Shown here in pieces: positions 55,107-63,830 of a stretch of 64,000 nt of DNA (the first letter of the stretch is position 1; the number at the start of each line of letters is the position of its first letter). Under the pieces are notes generated by a model. The model did no database searches, had not been told where the DNA came from, and saw nothing but the letters and a program-made list of their open reading frames with translations. The translations under genes and the position numbers were made by a program. The DNA is from Pseudomonas sp. AB6 (GTDB lineage: Bacteria > Pseudomonadota > Gammaproteobacteria > Pseudomonadales > Pseudomonadaceae): positions 3,952,001 to 4,016,000 of the forward strand of contig NZ_JAVIWJ010000001.1 in assembly GCF_034314105.1 (NCBI RefSeq). The letters are read 5' to 3'.

Positions 55107-56651
55107 ATGCAGCAACTCAATCCTTCCGAAATAAGTGAAATTATCAAGGGTCGCATCGACAAGCTCGATGTAACCTCCCAAGCCCGTAACGAAGGCACAG
55201 TCGTCAGCGTATCTGACGGCATCGTGCGGATTCACGGTCTGGCCGACGTTATGTACGGCGAAATGATCGAGTTTCCGGGCGGCGTCTTTGGTATGGCGTT
55301 GAACCTTGAGCAAGACTCTGTGGGTGCCGTTGTATTGGGCGCTTACCAGATGCTGGCTGAAGGCATGAGCGCCAAGTGCACTGGCCGCATCCTCGAAGTT
55401 CCGGTTGGTCCGGAATTGCTGGGTCGTGTAGTCGATGCATTGGGTAACCCAGTTGACGGCAAAGGCCCTCTGAACAACGTCCTTACCGACGCTGTCGAGA
55501 AGGTTGCACCCGGCGTGATCTGGCGTAAGTCGGTAGACCAGCCTGTACAGACTGGCTACAAGGCTGTCGATGCCATGATCCCTGTCGGCCGTGGTCAGCG
55601 CGAGCTGATCATTGGTGACCGTCAGATCGGTAAAACCGCTCTGGCGATCGACGCGATCATCAATCAGAAAAACAGCGGCATCTTCTGCGTCTACGTAGCA
55701 ATTGGTCAGAAACAATCGACCATCGCTAACGTGGTTCGCAAACTCGAAGAAAACGGCGCGTTGGCTAACACCATCGTCGTTGCTGCCAGTGCTTCCGAAT
55801 CAGCTGCGTTGCAGTTCCTTGCTCCGTACTCCGGTTGCACCATGGGCGAATATTTCCGCGACCGCGGCGAAGACGCGCTGATCGTTTATGACGATCTGTC
55901 CAAGCAAGCAGTGGCTTACCGCCAGATTTCCCTGCTGCTGCGCCGTCCGCCAGGCCGTGAAGCCTACCCAGGCGATGTGTTCTATCTCCACTCCCGTCTT
56001 CTGGAGCGCGCATCGCGTGTTTCCGAAGCGTATGTAGAGAAGTTCACCAACGGTGCTGTGACTGGCAAGACCGGTTCATTGACCGCTCTGCCAATCATCG
56101 AAACTCAGGCTGGCGACGTTTCCGCGTTCGTTCCGACCAACGTGATTTCCATCACCGACGGTCAGATCTTCCTGGAATCGGCGATGTTCAACTCTGGCAT
56201 CCGTCCAGCTGTGAACGCCGGTGTTTCCGTATCCCGTGTGGGTGGTGCTGCTCAGACCAAGATCGTCAAGAAGCTTTCCGGTGGTATCCGTACCGCTCTG
56301 GCTCAGTACCGTGAATTGGCGGCATTCGCCCAGTTCGCTTCTGACCTGGACGAAGCCACTCGCAAGCAGCTTGAGCATGGTCAGCGCGTTACCGAGCTGA
56401 TGAAGCAAAAGCAATATGCGCCGATGTCTATCGCTGATATGTCGTTGTCCCTGTATGCCGCTGAACGTGGCTTCCTGGTGGACGTCGAGATTCCAAAAAT
56501 CGGCAGCTTCGAGCAGGCTCTGATTGCTTACTTCAACCGCGATCACGCCGAATTGATGGCGAAGATCAACGTGAAGGGTGACTTCAATGACGAAATCGAT
56601 GCAGGCCTTAAAGCCGGTATCGAAAAGTTCAAGGCCACCCAAACCTGGTAA
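55107..56651 (+). CDS. atpA: ATP synthase F1 subunit alpha
   Basis: Non-catalytic nucleotide-binding subunit. 514 aa, with Walker A GDRQIGKTALAIDAI and the DELSEED-equivalent and signature regions (PGREAYPGDVFYLHSRLLERA). It starts 21 bases after atpH. Confidence 0.98.
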   Translation: MQQLNPSEISEIIKGRIDKLDVTSQARNEGTVVSVSDGIVRIHGLADVMYGEMIEFPGGVFGMALNLEQDSVGAVVLGAYQMLAEGMSAKCTGRILEVPVGPELLGRVVDALGNPVDGKGPLNNVLTDAVEKVAPGVIWRKSVDQPVQTGYKAVDAMIPVGRGQRELIIGDRQIGKTALAIDAIINQKNSGIFCVYVAIGQKQSTIANVVRKLEENGALANTIVVAASASESAALQFLAPYSGCTMGEYFRDRGEDALIVYDDLSKQAVAYRQISLLLRRPPGREAYPGDVFYLHSRLLERASRVSEAYVEKFTNGAVTGKTGSLTALPIIETQAGDVSAFVPTNVISITDGQIFLESAMFNSGIRPAVNAGVSVSRVGGAAQTKIVKKLSGGIRTALAQYRELAAFAQFASDLDEATRKQLEHGQRVTELMKQKQYAPMSIADMSLSLYAAERGFLVDVEIPKIGSFEQALIAYFNRDHAELMAKINVKGDFNDEIDAGLKAGIEKFKATQTW

Positions 56652-56701
56652 GCCGCAGCGGGGGCCGAGAGGCTCCCGCTTGCTAACCTGATAGGTGTTA
56701 C

Positions 56702-57562
56702 ATGGCAGGCGCAAAAGAGATTCGCAGTAAGATTGCGAGCATCAAAAGCACGCAAAAGATCACCAGCGCCATGGAAAAAGTGGCGGTTAGCAAAATGCGC
56801 AAGGCTCAAATGCGTATGTCGGCTAGCCGTCCTTACGCGGAGCGCATCCGCCAGGTAATCGGACATCTGGCCAACGCCAACCCGGAATACCGCCACCCGT
56901 TCATGATTGATCGCGAAGTAAAGCGTGTCGGTTATGTCGTTGTGAGCAGTGACCGAGGTTTGTGCGGCGGCTTGAATACCAACCTGTTCAAGGCTTTGGT
57001 CAAGGACATGGCGGTAAACCGTGAAGACGGCGTAGAGATCGATCTGTGTGTGATCGGCAGCAAAGGCGCGACCTTTTTTCGCGTTTTTGGCGGTAATGTC
57101 GTCGCTGCGATCAGCCATCTGGGCGAAGAGCCATCGATCAATGACTTGATTGGTAGCGTCAAGGTGATGCTGGATGCCTATTTGGACGGTCGTATCGATC
57201 GTCTGTCCGTGGTGTCCAACAAGTTCATCAACACCATGACGCAGCAGCCTCAGGTGGAACAGTTGATTCCGCTGGTTGCGACCCCGGATAAAGAACTCAA
57301 GCACCACTGGGACTATCTTTACGAACCGGACGCCAAAGAGCTGCTTGACGGCTTGATGGTTCGCTACGTTGAGTCACAGGTCTACCAAGCGGTGGTCGAG
57401 AACAACGCAGCTGAACAAGCCGCGCGGATGATCGCAATGAAGAACGCTACTGATAACGCCGGTGATTTGATCAGCGATTTACAACTGATCTACAACAAGG
57501 CGCGTCAGGCTGCGATCACCCAAGAGATCTCGGAAATCGTCGGCGGCGCTGCCGCGGTTTAA
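56702..57562 (+). CDS. atpG: ATP synthase F1 subunit gamma
   Basis: Rotating central shaft. 286 aa, with the conserved N-terminal helix (AGAKEIRSKIASIKSTQKITSAME) and C-terminal helix (NATDNAGDLISDLQLIYNKARQAAITQEI). It is 50 bases after atpA. Confidence 0.97.
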   Translation: MAGAKEIRSKIASIKSTQKITSAMEKVAVSKMRKAQMRMSASRPYAERIRQVIGHLANANPEYRHPFMIDREVKRVGYVVVSSDRGLCGGLNTNLFKALVKDMAVNREDGVEIDLCVIGSKGATFFRVFGGNVVAAISHLGEEPSINDLIGSVKVMLDAYLDGRIDRLSVVSNKFINTMTQQPQVEQLIPLVATPDKELKHHWDYLYEPDAKELLDGLMVRYVESQVYQAVVENNAAEQAARMIAMKNATDNAGDLISDLQLIYNKARQAAITQEISEIVGGAAAV

Positions 57563-57590
57563 CGGTTCAAATATTCAGAGGATCCAGCTA

Positions 57591-58970
57591 ATGAGTAGCG
57601 GACGTATCGTTCAAATCATCGGCGCCGTGATCGACGTGGAATTTCCACGCGAAAACGTACCGAGTATCTACAACGCGCTGTTGGTAAAAAGCGCGGCCGG
57701 GACCACCCTGGAAGTTCAGCAGCAGCTGGGCGACGGCGTGGTCCGTACTATTGCGATGGGCTCCACCGAGGGCTTGAAGCGCGGTCTGGAAGTCACGGAC
57801 TCTGGCGCAGCCATCTCCGTACCGGTCGGTAAAGCGACCTTGGGCCGGATCATGGATGTTCTGGGTAACCCGATCGACGAATGTGGCCCGATCGAAACGG
57901 AAGAGCGTTGGGGCATTCATCGTCCTGCGCCTACTTTCGCTGAACAGGCAGGCGGTAACGACCTGCTAGAGACCGGCATCAAGGTTATCGACCTGGTATG
58001 CCCGTTCGCAAAAGGCGGTAAAGTCGGTCTGTTCGGTGGTGCCGGTGTAGGCAAAACCGTAAACATGATGGAACTGATCCGTAACATCGCCATCGAGCAT
58101 AGCGGTTATTCCGTGTTCGCCGGTGTGGGTGAGCGTACCCGTGAGGGTAACGACTTCTACCACGAGATGAAGGACTCCAACGTTCTCGACAAAGTGGCAT
58201 TGGTTTACGGTCAGATGAACGAGCCGCCGGGTAACCGTCTGCGTGTAGCACTGACTGGCCTGACCATGGCCGAGAAATTCCGTGACGAAGGTAACGACGT
58301 TCTGCTGTTCGTCGACAACATCTATCGTTACACACTGGCCGGTACTGAAGTATCCGCACTGCTGGGGCGTATGCCATCTGCAGTAGGTTACCAACCTACC
58401 CTGGCTGAAGAGATGGGTACTCTGCAAGAGCGCATCACTTCGACCAAAGCCGGTTCGATTACCTCGATTCAAGCTGTCTACGTACCTGCGGATGACTTGA
58501 CCGACCCGTCGCCTGCGACCACGTTTGCCCACTTGGACGCTACCGTCGTACTGTCCCGTGACATCGCTTCGCTGGGTATCTACCCGGCGGTTGATCCGCT
58601 GGATTCGACTTCGCGCCAACTGGATCCGGATGTTGTAGGTCAGGATCACTACGACACCGCTCGCGGCGTACAGTACGTGCTGCAGCGTTATAAAGAATTG
58701 AAGGATATTATTGCGATTCTGGGTATGGACGAGCTGTCAGAAACTGACAAGCAGTTGGTATCCCGCGCACGTAAAATCCAGCGTTTCTTGTCGCAGCCGT
58801 TCTTCGTGGCTGAAGTCTTTACGGGTGCCTCGGGTAAATACGTTTCCCTGAAAGACACCATTACTGGCTTCAAAGGCATCCTCAACGGTGACTACGACCA
58901 CTTGCCAGAACAAGCGTTCTACATGGTCGGCGGCATCGAAGAAGCGATCGAGAAAGCCAAAAAACTGTAA
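57591..58970 (+). CDS. atpD: ATP synthase F1 subunit beta
   Basis: Catalytic subunit. 459 aa, with Walker A GGAGVGKTVNMMELI, GERTREGNDFYHEM, and ALLGRMPSAVGYQPTLAEEMG. It is the most conserved protein here and starts 28 bases after atpG. Confidence 0.98.
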   Translation: MSSGRIVQIIGAVIDVEFPRENVPSIYNALLVKSAAGTTLEVQQQLGDGVVRTIAMGSTEGLKRGLEVTDSGAAISVPVGKATLGRIMDVLGNPIDECGPIETEERWGIHRPAPTFAEQAGGNDLLETGIKVIDLVCPFAKGGKVGLFGGAGVGKTVNMMELIRNIAIEHSGYSVFAGVGERTREGNDFYHEMKDSNVLDKVALVYGQMNEPPGNRLRVALTGLTMAEKFRDEGNDVLLFVDNIYRYTLAGTEVSALLGRMPSAVGYQPTLAEEMGTLQERITSTKAGSITSIQAVYVPADDLTDPSPATTFAHLDATVVLSRDIASLGIYPAVDPLDSTSRQLDPDVVGQDHYDTARGVQYVLQRYKELKDIIAILGMDELSETDKQLVSRARKIQRFLSQPFFVAEVFTGASGKYVSLKDTITGFKGILNGDYDHLPEQAFYMVGGIEEAIEKAKKL

Positions 58971-59016
58971 TCCCGGTGCCCGGTAAAACGGGTGCTAATT
59001 AGGTTGAGGCAAGCAA

Positions 59017-59442
59017 ATGGCTATGACAGTCCATTGCGATATCGTCAGCGCGGAAGGAGAAATTTTCTCCGGTCTGGTCGAGATGGTGATTGCGCACGGC
59101 AACCTGGGTGATATCGGTATCGCTCCAGGCCACGCGCCGCTGATCACTGATCTGAAGCCAGGTCCGATCCGCTTGATCAAGCTGGGCGGGGAAGCCGAGG
59201 TGTTTTACATCTCGGGCGGTTTCCTCGAAGTGCAGCCAAACATGGTCAAGGTTCTTGCCGACACTGTGCAACGTGCTGCCGACCTAGATGAAGCATCTGC
59301 TCAGAACGCTGTAAAAGCGGCTGAGAAGGCGCTAAATGAAAGAGGTGCAGATTTCGATTACGGCTCTGCGACCGCACGTCTGGCGGAGGCGACAGCTCAG
59401 CTGCGCACCGTTCAGCAAATTCGTAAAAAATATGGTGGTTAA
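59017..59442 (+). CDS. atpC: ATP synthase F1 subunit epsilon
   Basis: Regulatory and coupling subunit. 141 aa: N-terminal beta-sandwich (VHCDIVSAEGEIFSGLVEMV, LGDIGIAPGHAPLITDLKPG) and C-terminal two-helix region. It ends the operon before a strong terminator. Confidence 0.96.
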   Translation: MAMTVHCDIVSAEGEIFSGLVEMVIAHGNLGDIGIAPGHAPLITDLKPGPIRLIKLGGEAEVFYISGGFLEVQPNMVKVLADTVQRAADLDEASAQNAVKAAEKALNERGADFDYGSATARLAEATAQLRTVQQIRKKYGG

Positions 59443-59468
59443 CCCCATCCGTTTTTTACGTGATTGAG

Positions 59469-59497
59469 AAAAAGGGTAGCCTCGGCTACCCTTTTTT
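59469..59497 (+). terminator. atp operon terminator
   Basis: Stem AAAAGGGTAGCC / GGCTACCCTTTT with a TCG-containing loop and a following T-run, about 27 bases after atpC. Classic Rho-independent form. Confidence 0.94.
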
Positions 59498-59555
59498 CTT
59501 TTTTAAAATTCACCACCGGTCGCCCTCGCTGACCGCCTAGGATTGGTAGACAGCT

Positions 59556-60923
59556 ATGTCACTTGATATCGTTATTCTCGCTGCGGGCCAAGGCACACGT
59601 ATGTGTTCGGCCTTGCCCAAGGTTCTGCTTCCGGTGGCGGGTGACTCTATGCTCGGGCATGTTATCCACAGCGCGCGCCAACTTAATCCACAGCGTATCC
59701 ACGTGGTGATTGGTCATGGTGCCGAACTGGTTCGCGAGCGTTTATCGGCAGATGACCTTAATTTCGTCTTGCAAGACAAGCAGCTTGGCACTGGCCACGC
59801 GGTAGCCCAAGCGCTGCCTGAGTTAACCGCTGATAACGTGCTCATTCTTTACGGCGACGTGCCGTTGATTGAGGTGGACACGCTGCGGCGCCTGTTGAAG
59901 AACGTCACCACCGAACAATTGAGTCTACTGACGGTGACGCTTGCTGACGCCACAGGTTATGGCCGGATCGTGCGAGATGAACAGCATCGAGTCGCTGCCA
60001 TTGTGGAGCACAAGGATGCGACCGAGGCGCAGAAAGCGATTACCGAAGGCAACACCGGTATTCTCGCTGTGCCTGGCAAGCGGTTGGCGGACTGGCTGGG
60101 TAGGTTGTCCAACAACAACGCTCAGGGCGAGTATTACCTGACTGACGTAATCGCCTTGGCAGTGCAGGATGGGCTGGTGGTCGCCACCGAGCAGCCGCTG
60201 GATGCCATGGAGGTTCAGGGCGCCAATGACCGCAAGCAACTTGCCGAACTGGAGCGTCACTATCAGATACGTGAAGCCCGCCGTTTAATGGCGTTGGGTG
60301 TCACCCTGAGAGACCCGGCGCGTTTCGATGTACGTGGCGAAGTAAGCGCTGGCCGCGATGTACTGATTGACGTCAATGTGGTCCTTGAGGGCCGAGTGAT
60401 CATCGAAGATAACGTCATCATTGGTCCCAATTGCATCATAAAAAACAGTACGTTGCGCAAGGGCTCAGTTGTTAAAGCCAACAGTCATATTGACGGTGCG
60501 GTGCTGGGCGAGGGAAGCGATGTAGGTCCTTTTGCTCGACTTCGCCCAGGCAGCGTCCTAGAGGCGCTGGCGCATGTGGGTAACTTTGTTGAATTGAAAA
60601 ACGCCCACCTCGGAGAAGGCGCTAAAGTGGGCCATTTGACCTACCTGGGCGATGCAGAGGTGGGTGCGCGGACCAATATTGGGGCCGGCACCATTACCTG
60701 TAACTACGACGGGGTGAACAAACACAAAACCATCATTGGTGAAGACGTATTTATCGGTTCCAATAATTCGTTGGTGGCGCCTGTGGATATCTATTCGGGT
60801 GCCACTACGGCTGCTGGATCTACCCTCACTCAAAACGTCCCCGCCGACCATTTAGCCATTGGACGCGCCCGTCAGCGCAACATCGAAGGATGGAAGCGGC
60901 CGGCAAAAATCAAAAAAGACTGA
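59556..60923 (+). CDS. glmU: Bifunctional GlcNAc-1-P uridyltransferase / GlcN-1-P acetyltransferase
   Basis: Makes UDP-GlcNAc for peptidoglycan and LPS. 455 aa: N-terminal Rossmann uridyltransferase (LAAGQGTRM, LYGDVPLI), C-terminal left-handed beta helix with acetyltransferase residues (NFVELKNAHLGEG, GTITCNYDGVNKH). The usual TRMRSALPKVLHPVAG stretch reads TRMCSALPKVLLPVAG here, so an Arg and a conserved His are changed while the catalytic Lys remains. Two DnaA-type sequences (59662 and just after the stop at 60926) bracket the gene. Confidence 0.95.
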   Translation: MSLDIVILAAGQGTRMCSALPKVLLPVAGDSMLGHVIHSARQLNPQRIHVVIGHGAELVRERLSADDLNFVLQDKQLGTGHAVAQALPELTADNVLILYGDVPLIEVDTLRRLLKNVTTEQLSLLTVTLADATGYGRIVRDEQHRVAAIVEHKDATEAQKAITEGNTGILAVPGKRLADWLGRLSNNNAQGEYYLTDVIALAVQDGLVVATEQPLDAMEVQGANDRKQLAELERHYQIREARRLMALGVTLRDPARFDVRGEVSAGRDVLIDVNVVLEGRVIIEDNVIIGPNCIIKNSTLRKGSVVKANSHIDGAVLGEGSDVGPFARLRPGSVLEALAHVGNFVELKNAHLGEGAKVGHLTYLGDAEVGARTNIGAGTITCNYDGVNKHKTIIGEDVFIGSNNSLVAPVDIYSGATTAAGSTLTQNVPADHLAIGRARQRNIEGWKRPAKIKKD

Positions 60924-61055
60924 AGTTATCCACAGACGAATCATTGCCACGATCTATTGGGGAAAAATCGACAACAGGCAGACATTAGCTTGACGAATTT
61001 TCGCTAATGGGTTTTGATTGCCTTCGTTATCTTTCGAAGCGAAATTTATCTCCCC

Positions 61056-61823
61056 ATGTCGAAACGCAATACACCACAACGTCGCCACAATCTGCTTGCC
61101 TTGCTCAATGAGCAGGGCGACGTGAGTGTCGACGATATGGCAAAACGCTTTGATACCTCGGAAGTGACTATTCGTAAAGACCTCGCAGCGCTTGAAGGCG
61201 ATGGATTGCTGCTGCGTCGCTACGGCGGCGCGATTGCGCTGCCGCACGAGTTAATGGCAGATAGCTGCCAGCCAGTCTCAAAGTACAAGCTAGCCATTGC
61301 ACGAGCCGCTGTTGCAAGGATTCGAGAGCACGCACGCATTATTGTGGACAGTGGCAGCACGACCGCTACGTTGATTTCTGAGTTGGGCAGCCTGCCCGGG
61401 TTGGTGGTGATGACCAATTCGCTGCAGGTTGCCACCGCGCTGACTGAACTTGAGCGCGAGCCGGTGCTGCTGATGACTGGCGGCACATGGGATCCACATT
61501 CCGAATCGTTCCAAGGACGGGTCGCCGAAAAGGTGCTTCGCTCCTACGATTTTGATCAGTTATTCATTGGTGCTGATGGCATTGATTTGAATCGCGGCAC
61601 GACAACATTCAACGAACTGCTGGGCTTAAGCCAGGTTATGGCTGAAGTTGCTCGTGAAGTCGTGGTGATGGTTGAAGCAGATAAAGCTGGTCGAAAAATT
61701 CCCAATCTGGAACTGCCGTGGAGCAGTATCCACACCCTAATTACCGATGATCGCTTGCCCACTGAGGCACGTGAACAGATTCAAGCCCGCGGCATAACCC
61801 TGATTTGTGCTGCTGTTTGCTAG
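61056..61823 (+). CDS. glmR: DeoR-family transcriptional regulator (GlmR)
   Basis: A 255-aa DeoR regulator with an N-terminal winged helix (VSVDDMAKRFDTSEVTIRKDLAALE) and a sugar-phosphate-sensing domain (RIIVDSGSTTATLISEL, FIGADGIDLNRGTTTFNELL). It lies between glmU and glmS and matches PA5550/GlmR, a proposed regulator of amino-sugar genes. I chose the ATG at 61056 (MSKRNTPQRRHNLLALLNEQG); the frame opens at 61014. It is ten bases from glmS. Confidence 0.92.
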   Translation: MSKRNTPQRRHNLLALLNEQGDVSVDDMAKRFDTSEVTIRKDLAALEGDGLLLRRYGGAIALPHELMADSCQPVSKYKLAIARAAVARIREHARIIVDSGSTTATLISELGSLPGLVVMTNSLQVATALTELEREPVLLMTGGTWDPHSESFQGRVAEKVLRSYDFDQLFIGADGIDLNRGTTTFNELLGLSQVMAEVAREVVVMVEADKAGRKIPNLELPWSSIHTLITDDRLPTEAREQIQARGITLICAAVC

Positions 61824-61832
61824 GAGAGAACC

Positions 61833-63668
61833 ATGTGTGGAATTGTCGGCGCTGTTGCTGAGCGTAATATCACAACCATTTTGCTCGAAGGCCTCAAGCG
61901 CCTGGAATACCGTGGCTACGACAGCGCTGGCGTGGCGCTTTTTACCAACGCGGGCAAGCTTGAACGCTGCCGTCGGCCGGGCAAGGTTGCTGAGCTTGAG
62001 CAAGCGCTCGCTGGCGAACCGTTGATTGGCCGTCTAGGTATTGCTCATACCCGTTGGGCAACCCATGGCGCGCCGTGCGAGCGTAATGCTCACCCGCACC
62101 TTTCTGCGGATGAACTGGCGGTCGTGCACAACGGCATCATCGAAAACCATGAAGAACTTCGGGACCGTCTCGAAGGCCTGGGATACGTCTTTACCTCGGA
62201 CACCGACACCGAAGTCATCGTCCACCTCCTGCATCACAAATTTAAAGACTCAGGTGATTTGACCATTGCGTTGAAGGCCGCCGTCAAAGAGCTGCACGGC
62301 GCTTATGGTTTGGCTGTGATCAGCGCCAAGCAGCCAGATCGTTTGCTTGCTGCCCGCAGTGGCAGTCCTTTGGTCATCGGCCTGGGCCTGGGTGAAAACT
62401 TCCTCGCGTCGGACCAACTCGCGCTGCGGCAAGTTACTGACCGTTTCGTGTACCTGGAAGAAGGCGATATCGCTGAGATTCGTCGCGACAGCGTGCAGAT
62501 CTGGACGGTTGCTGGTTTGCCGGTCGAGCGTGAAGTCGTCCAATACCATGAGGGCGCGGAAGCGGCCGACAAAGGTAAGTTCCGCCATTTCATGCTCAAG
62601 GAAATCCACGAACAACCGAAAGTAGTGCAGCGCACACTTGAAGGACGTTTGGGTCAACACCAAGTGTTGGTTCAAGCATTTGGACCACAGGCAGCCGAAC
62701 TGTTTGCCAAGGTGCGTAACGTGCAGATCGTAGCGTGCGGTACCAGTTACCACGCAGGCATGGTGGCCCGATACTGGTTGGAAGCTTTGGCCGGGATCCC
62801 GTGTCAGGTCGAAGTTGCCAGCGAGTTCCGTTACCGCAAGGTCGTTGTGCAGCCCGACACGTTATTTGTCTCGATCTCACAATCGGGCGAGACCGCTGAC
62901 ACCCTCGCCGCTTTGCGCAACGCAAAAGAACTGGGTTTCCTCGCCAGCCTGGCTATCTGCAACGTCAGCATCAGCTCGCTGGTGCGTGAGTCGGACTTGA
63001 CGCTCCTGACCCAGGCCGGCCCGGAAATAGGCGTCGCCTCCACCAAAGCCTTTACCACCCAGCTGGTTGCTTTGCTACTGCTGACCCTGGCCTTGGGGCA
63101 AGTAAAAGGCACGCTGGAAGAAGGCGTTGAAGCAGAATTGGTTGAAGAACTCCGTCGCCTTCCTATCCGTCTGGGCGAAGCGTTGGCCATGGACAGCACC
63201 GTCGAAAAAGTCGCCGAGCTGTTTGCCGAGAAGCATCACACCCTGTTTTTAGGGCGTGGCGCCATGTACCCGGTTGCCATGGAAGGATCGCTCAAGCTCA
63301 AAGAGATTTCCTATATCCACGCAGAAGCCTATCCAGCCGGTGAACTCAAACACGGTCCGTTGGCCTTGGTCGACAGCGACATGCCCGTCGTCACCGTGGC
63401 GCCGAACAACGAGCTGTTGGAAAAGCTCAAATCCAACTTGCAAGAAGTCCGCGCCCGCGGCGGCGAATTGATCGTCTTCGCTGACGAACATGCCGGCATG
63501 ACCAACGGCGAAGGCACACACGTCATCGCCATGCCGCACATCATCGACACCCTGGCGCCTATTCTCTACACCGTCCCCCTGCAGTTGTTGTCGTATTACG
63601 TCGCGGTACTTAAGGGCACGGACGTGGACCAACCGCGTAACTTGGCGAAATCGGTGACGGTGGAGTGA
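61833..63668 (+). CDS. glmS: Glucosamine-6-phosphate synthase (isomerising)
   Basis: Makes glucosamine-6-P from fructose-6-P and glutamine. 611 aa: Cys2 nucleophile (MCGIVGAV), glutaminase domain to about residue 240, two SIS domains, and the conserved C-terminus DVDQPRNLAKSVTVE. The last ~50 bases are the target recognised by TnsD-type proteins. A Tn7-like end begins 20 bases past the stop. Confidence 0.98.
   Translation: MCGIVGAVAERNITTILLEGLKRLEYRGYDSAGVALFTNAGKLERCRRPGKVAELEQALAGEPLIGRLGIAHTRWATHGAPCERNAHPHLSADELAVVHNGIIENHEELRDRLEGLGYVFTSDTDTEVIVHLLHHKFKDSGDLTIALKAAVKELHGAYGLAVISAKQPDRLLAARSGSPLVIGLGLGENFLASDQLALRQVTDRFVYLEEGDIAEIRRDSVQIWTVAGLPVEREVVQYHEGAEAADKGKFRHFMLKEIHEQPKVVQRTLEGRLGQHQVLVQAFGPQAAELFAKVRNVQIVACGTSYHAGMVARYWLEALAGIPCQVEVASEFRYRKVVVQPDTLFVSISQSGETADTLAALRNAKELGFLASLAICNVSISSLVRESDLTLLTQAGPEIGVASTKAFTTQLVALLLLTLALGQVKGTLEEGVEAELVEELRRLPIRLGEALAMDSTVEKVAELFAEKHHTLFLGRGAMYPVAMEGSLKLKEISYIHAEAYPAGELKHGPLALVDSDMPVVTVAPNNELLEKLKSNLQEVRARGGELIVFADEHAGMTNGEGTHVIAMPHIIDTLAPILYTVPLQLLSYYVAVLKGTDVDQPRNLAKSVTVE
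63612..63668 (+). other. attTn7 recognition region in glmS 3' end
   Basis: The conserved end of glmS (VAVLKGTDVDQPRNLAKSVTVE) is the sequence bound by TnsD in known Tn7 insertion; insertion falls about 20-25 bases downstream of the stop. The position of the TGTGG end at 63689 fits this well. Exact TnsD contacts are not visible. Confidence 0.7.
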
Positions 63669-63700
63669 GTTGTCCACATTTGGGGCTGTGTGGTCTTACG

Positions 63701-63736
63701 AAATAAAAACTGTCGCAACTAAATAAAAACTGTCGC
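63701..63736 (+). repeat. Two 16-bp direct repeats AAATAAAAACTGTCGC
   Basis: Exact copies at 63701-63716 and 63721-63736, separated by four bases (AACT). The AT-rich A-tract followed by CTGTCGC resembles transposase-binding repeats near Tn7 ends. Confidence 0.85.
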
Positions 63737-63774
63737 TGGCGGCTTCCTTTCCTCGGGTCGGTTTGCCAGCGACA
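63731..63774. repeat. Inverted repeat TGTCGCTGGC / GCCAGCGACA
   Basis: Perfect 10-bp arms at 63731-63740 and 63765-63774 with 24 bases between. The left arm overlaps the end of the second direct repeat, so the CTGTCGC motif reappears in reverse. It could be a third, inverted binding site or a hairpin. Confidence 0.8.
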
Positions 63775-63830
63775 GCTCTCCTCAACGTGCCTCCTCGCTT
63801 CGGGCACGTATCAAGGTTTGAAAGCCCAAT

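Larger units (their letters stand above)
63689..63830 (+). mobile_element. Putative right end of a Tn7-like element
   Basis: Starting 20 bases past the glmS stop, TGTGGTCTTACG resembles the Tn7 end TGTGGGCGGACA. Two exact 16-bp direct repeats follow (63701-63716 and 63721-63736) with 20-base periodicity, as expected of TnsB sites. Next comes TGTCGCTGGC paired with GCCAGCGACA. The target duplication cannot be checked because the other end lies outside the window. Confidence 0.7.
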
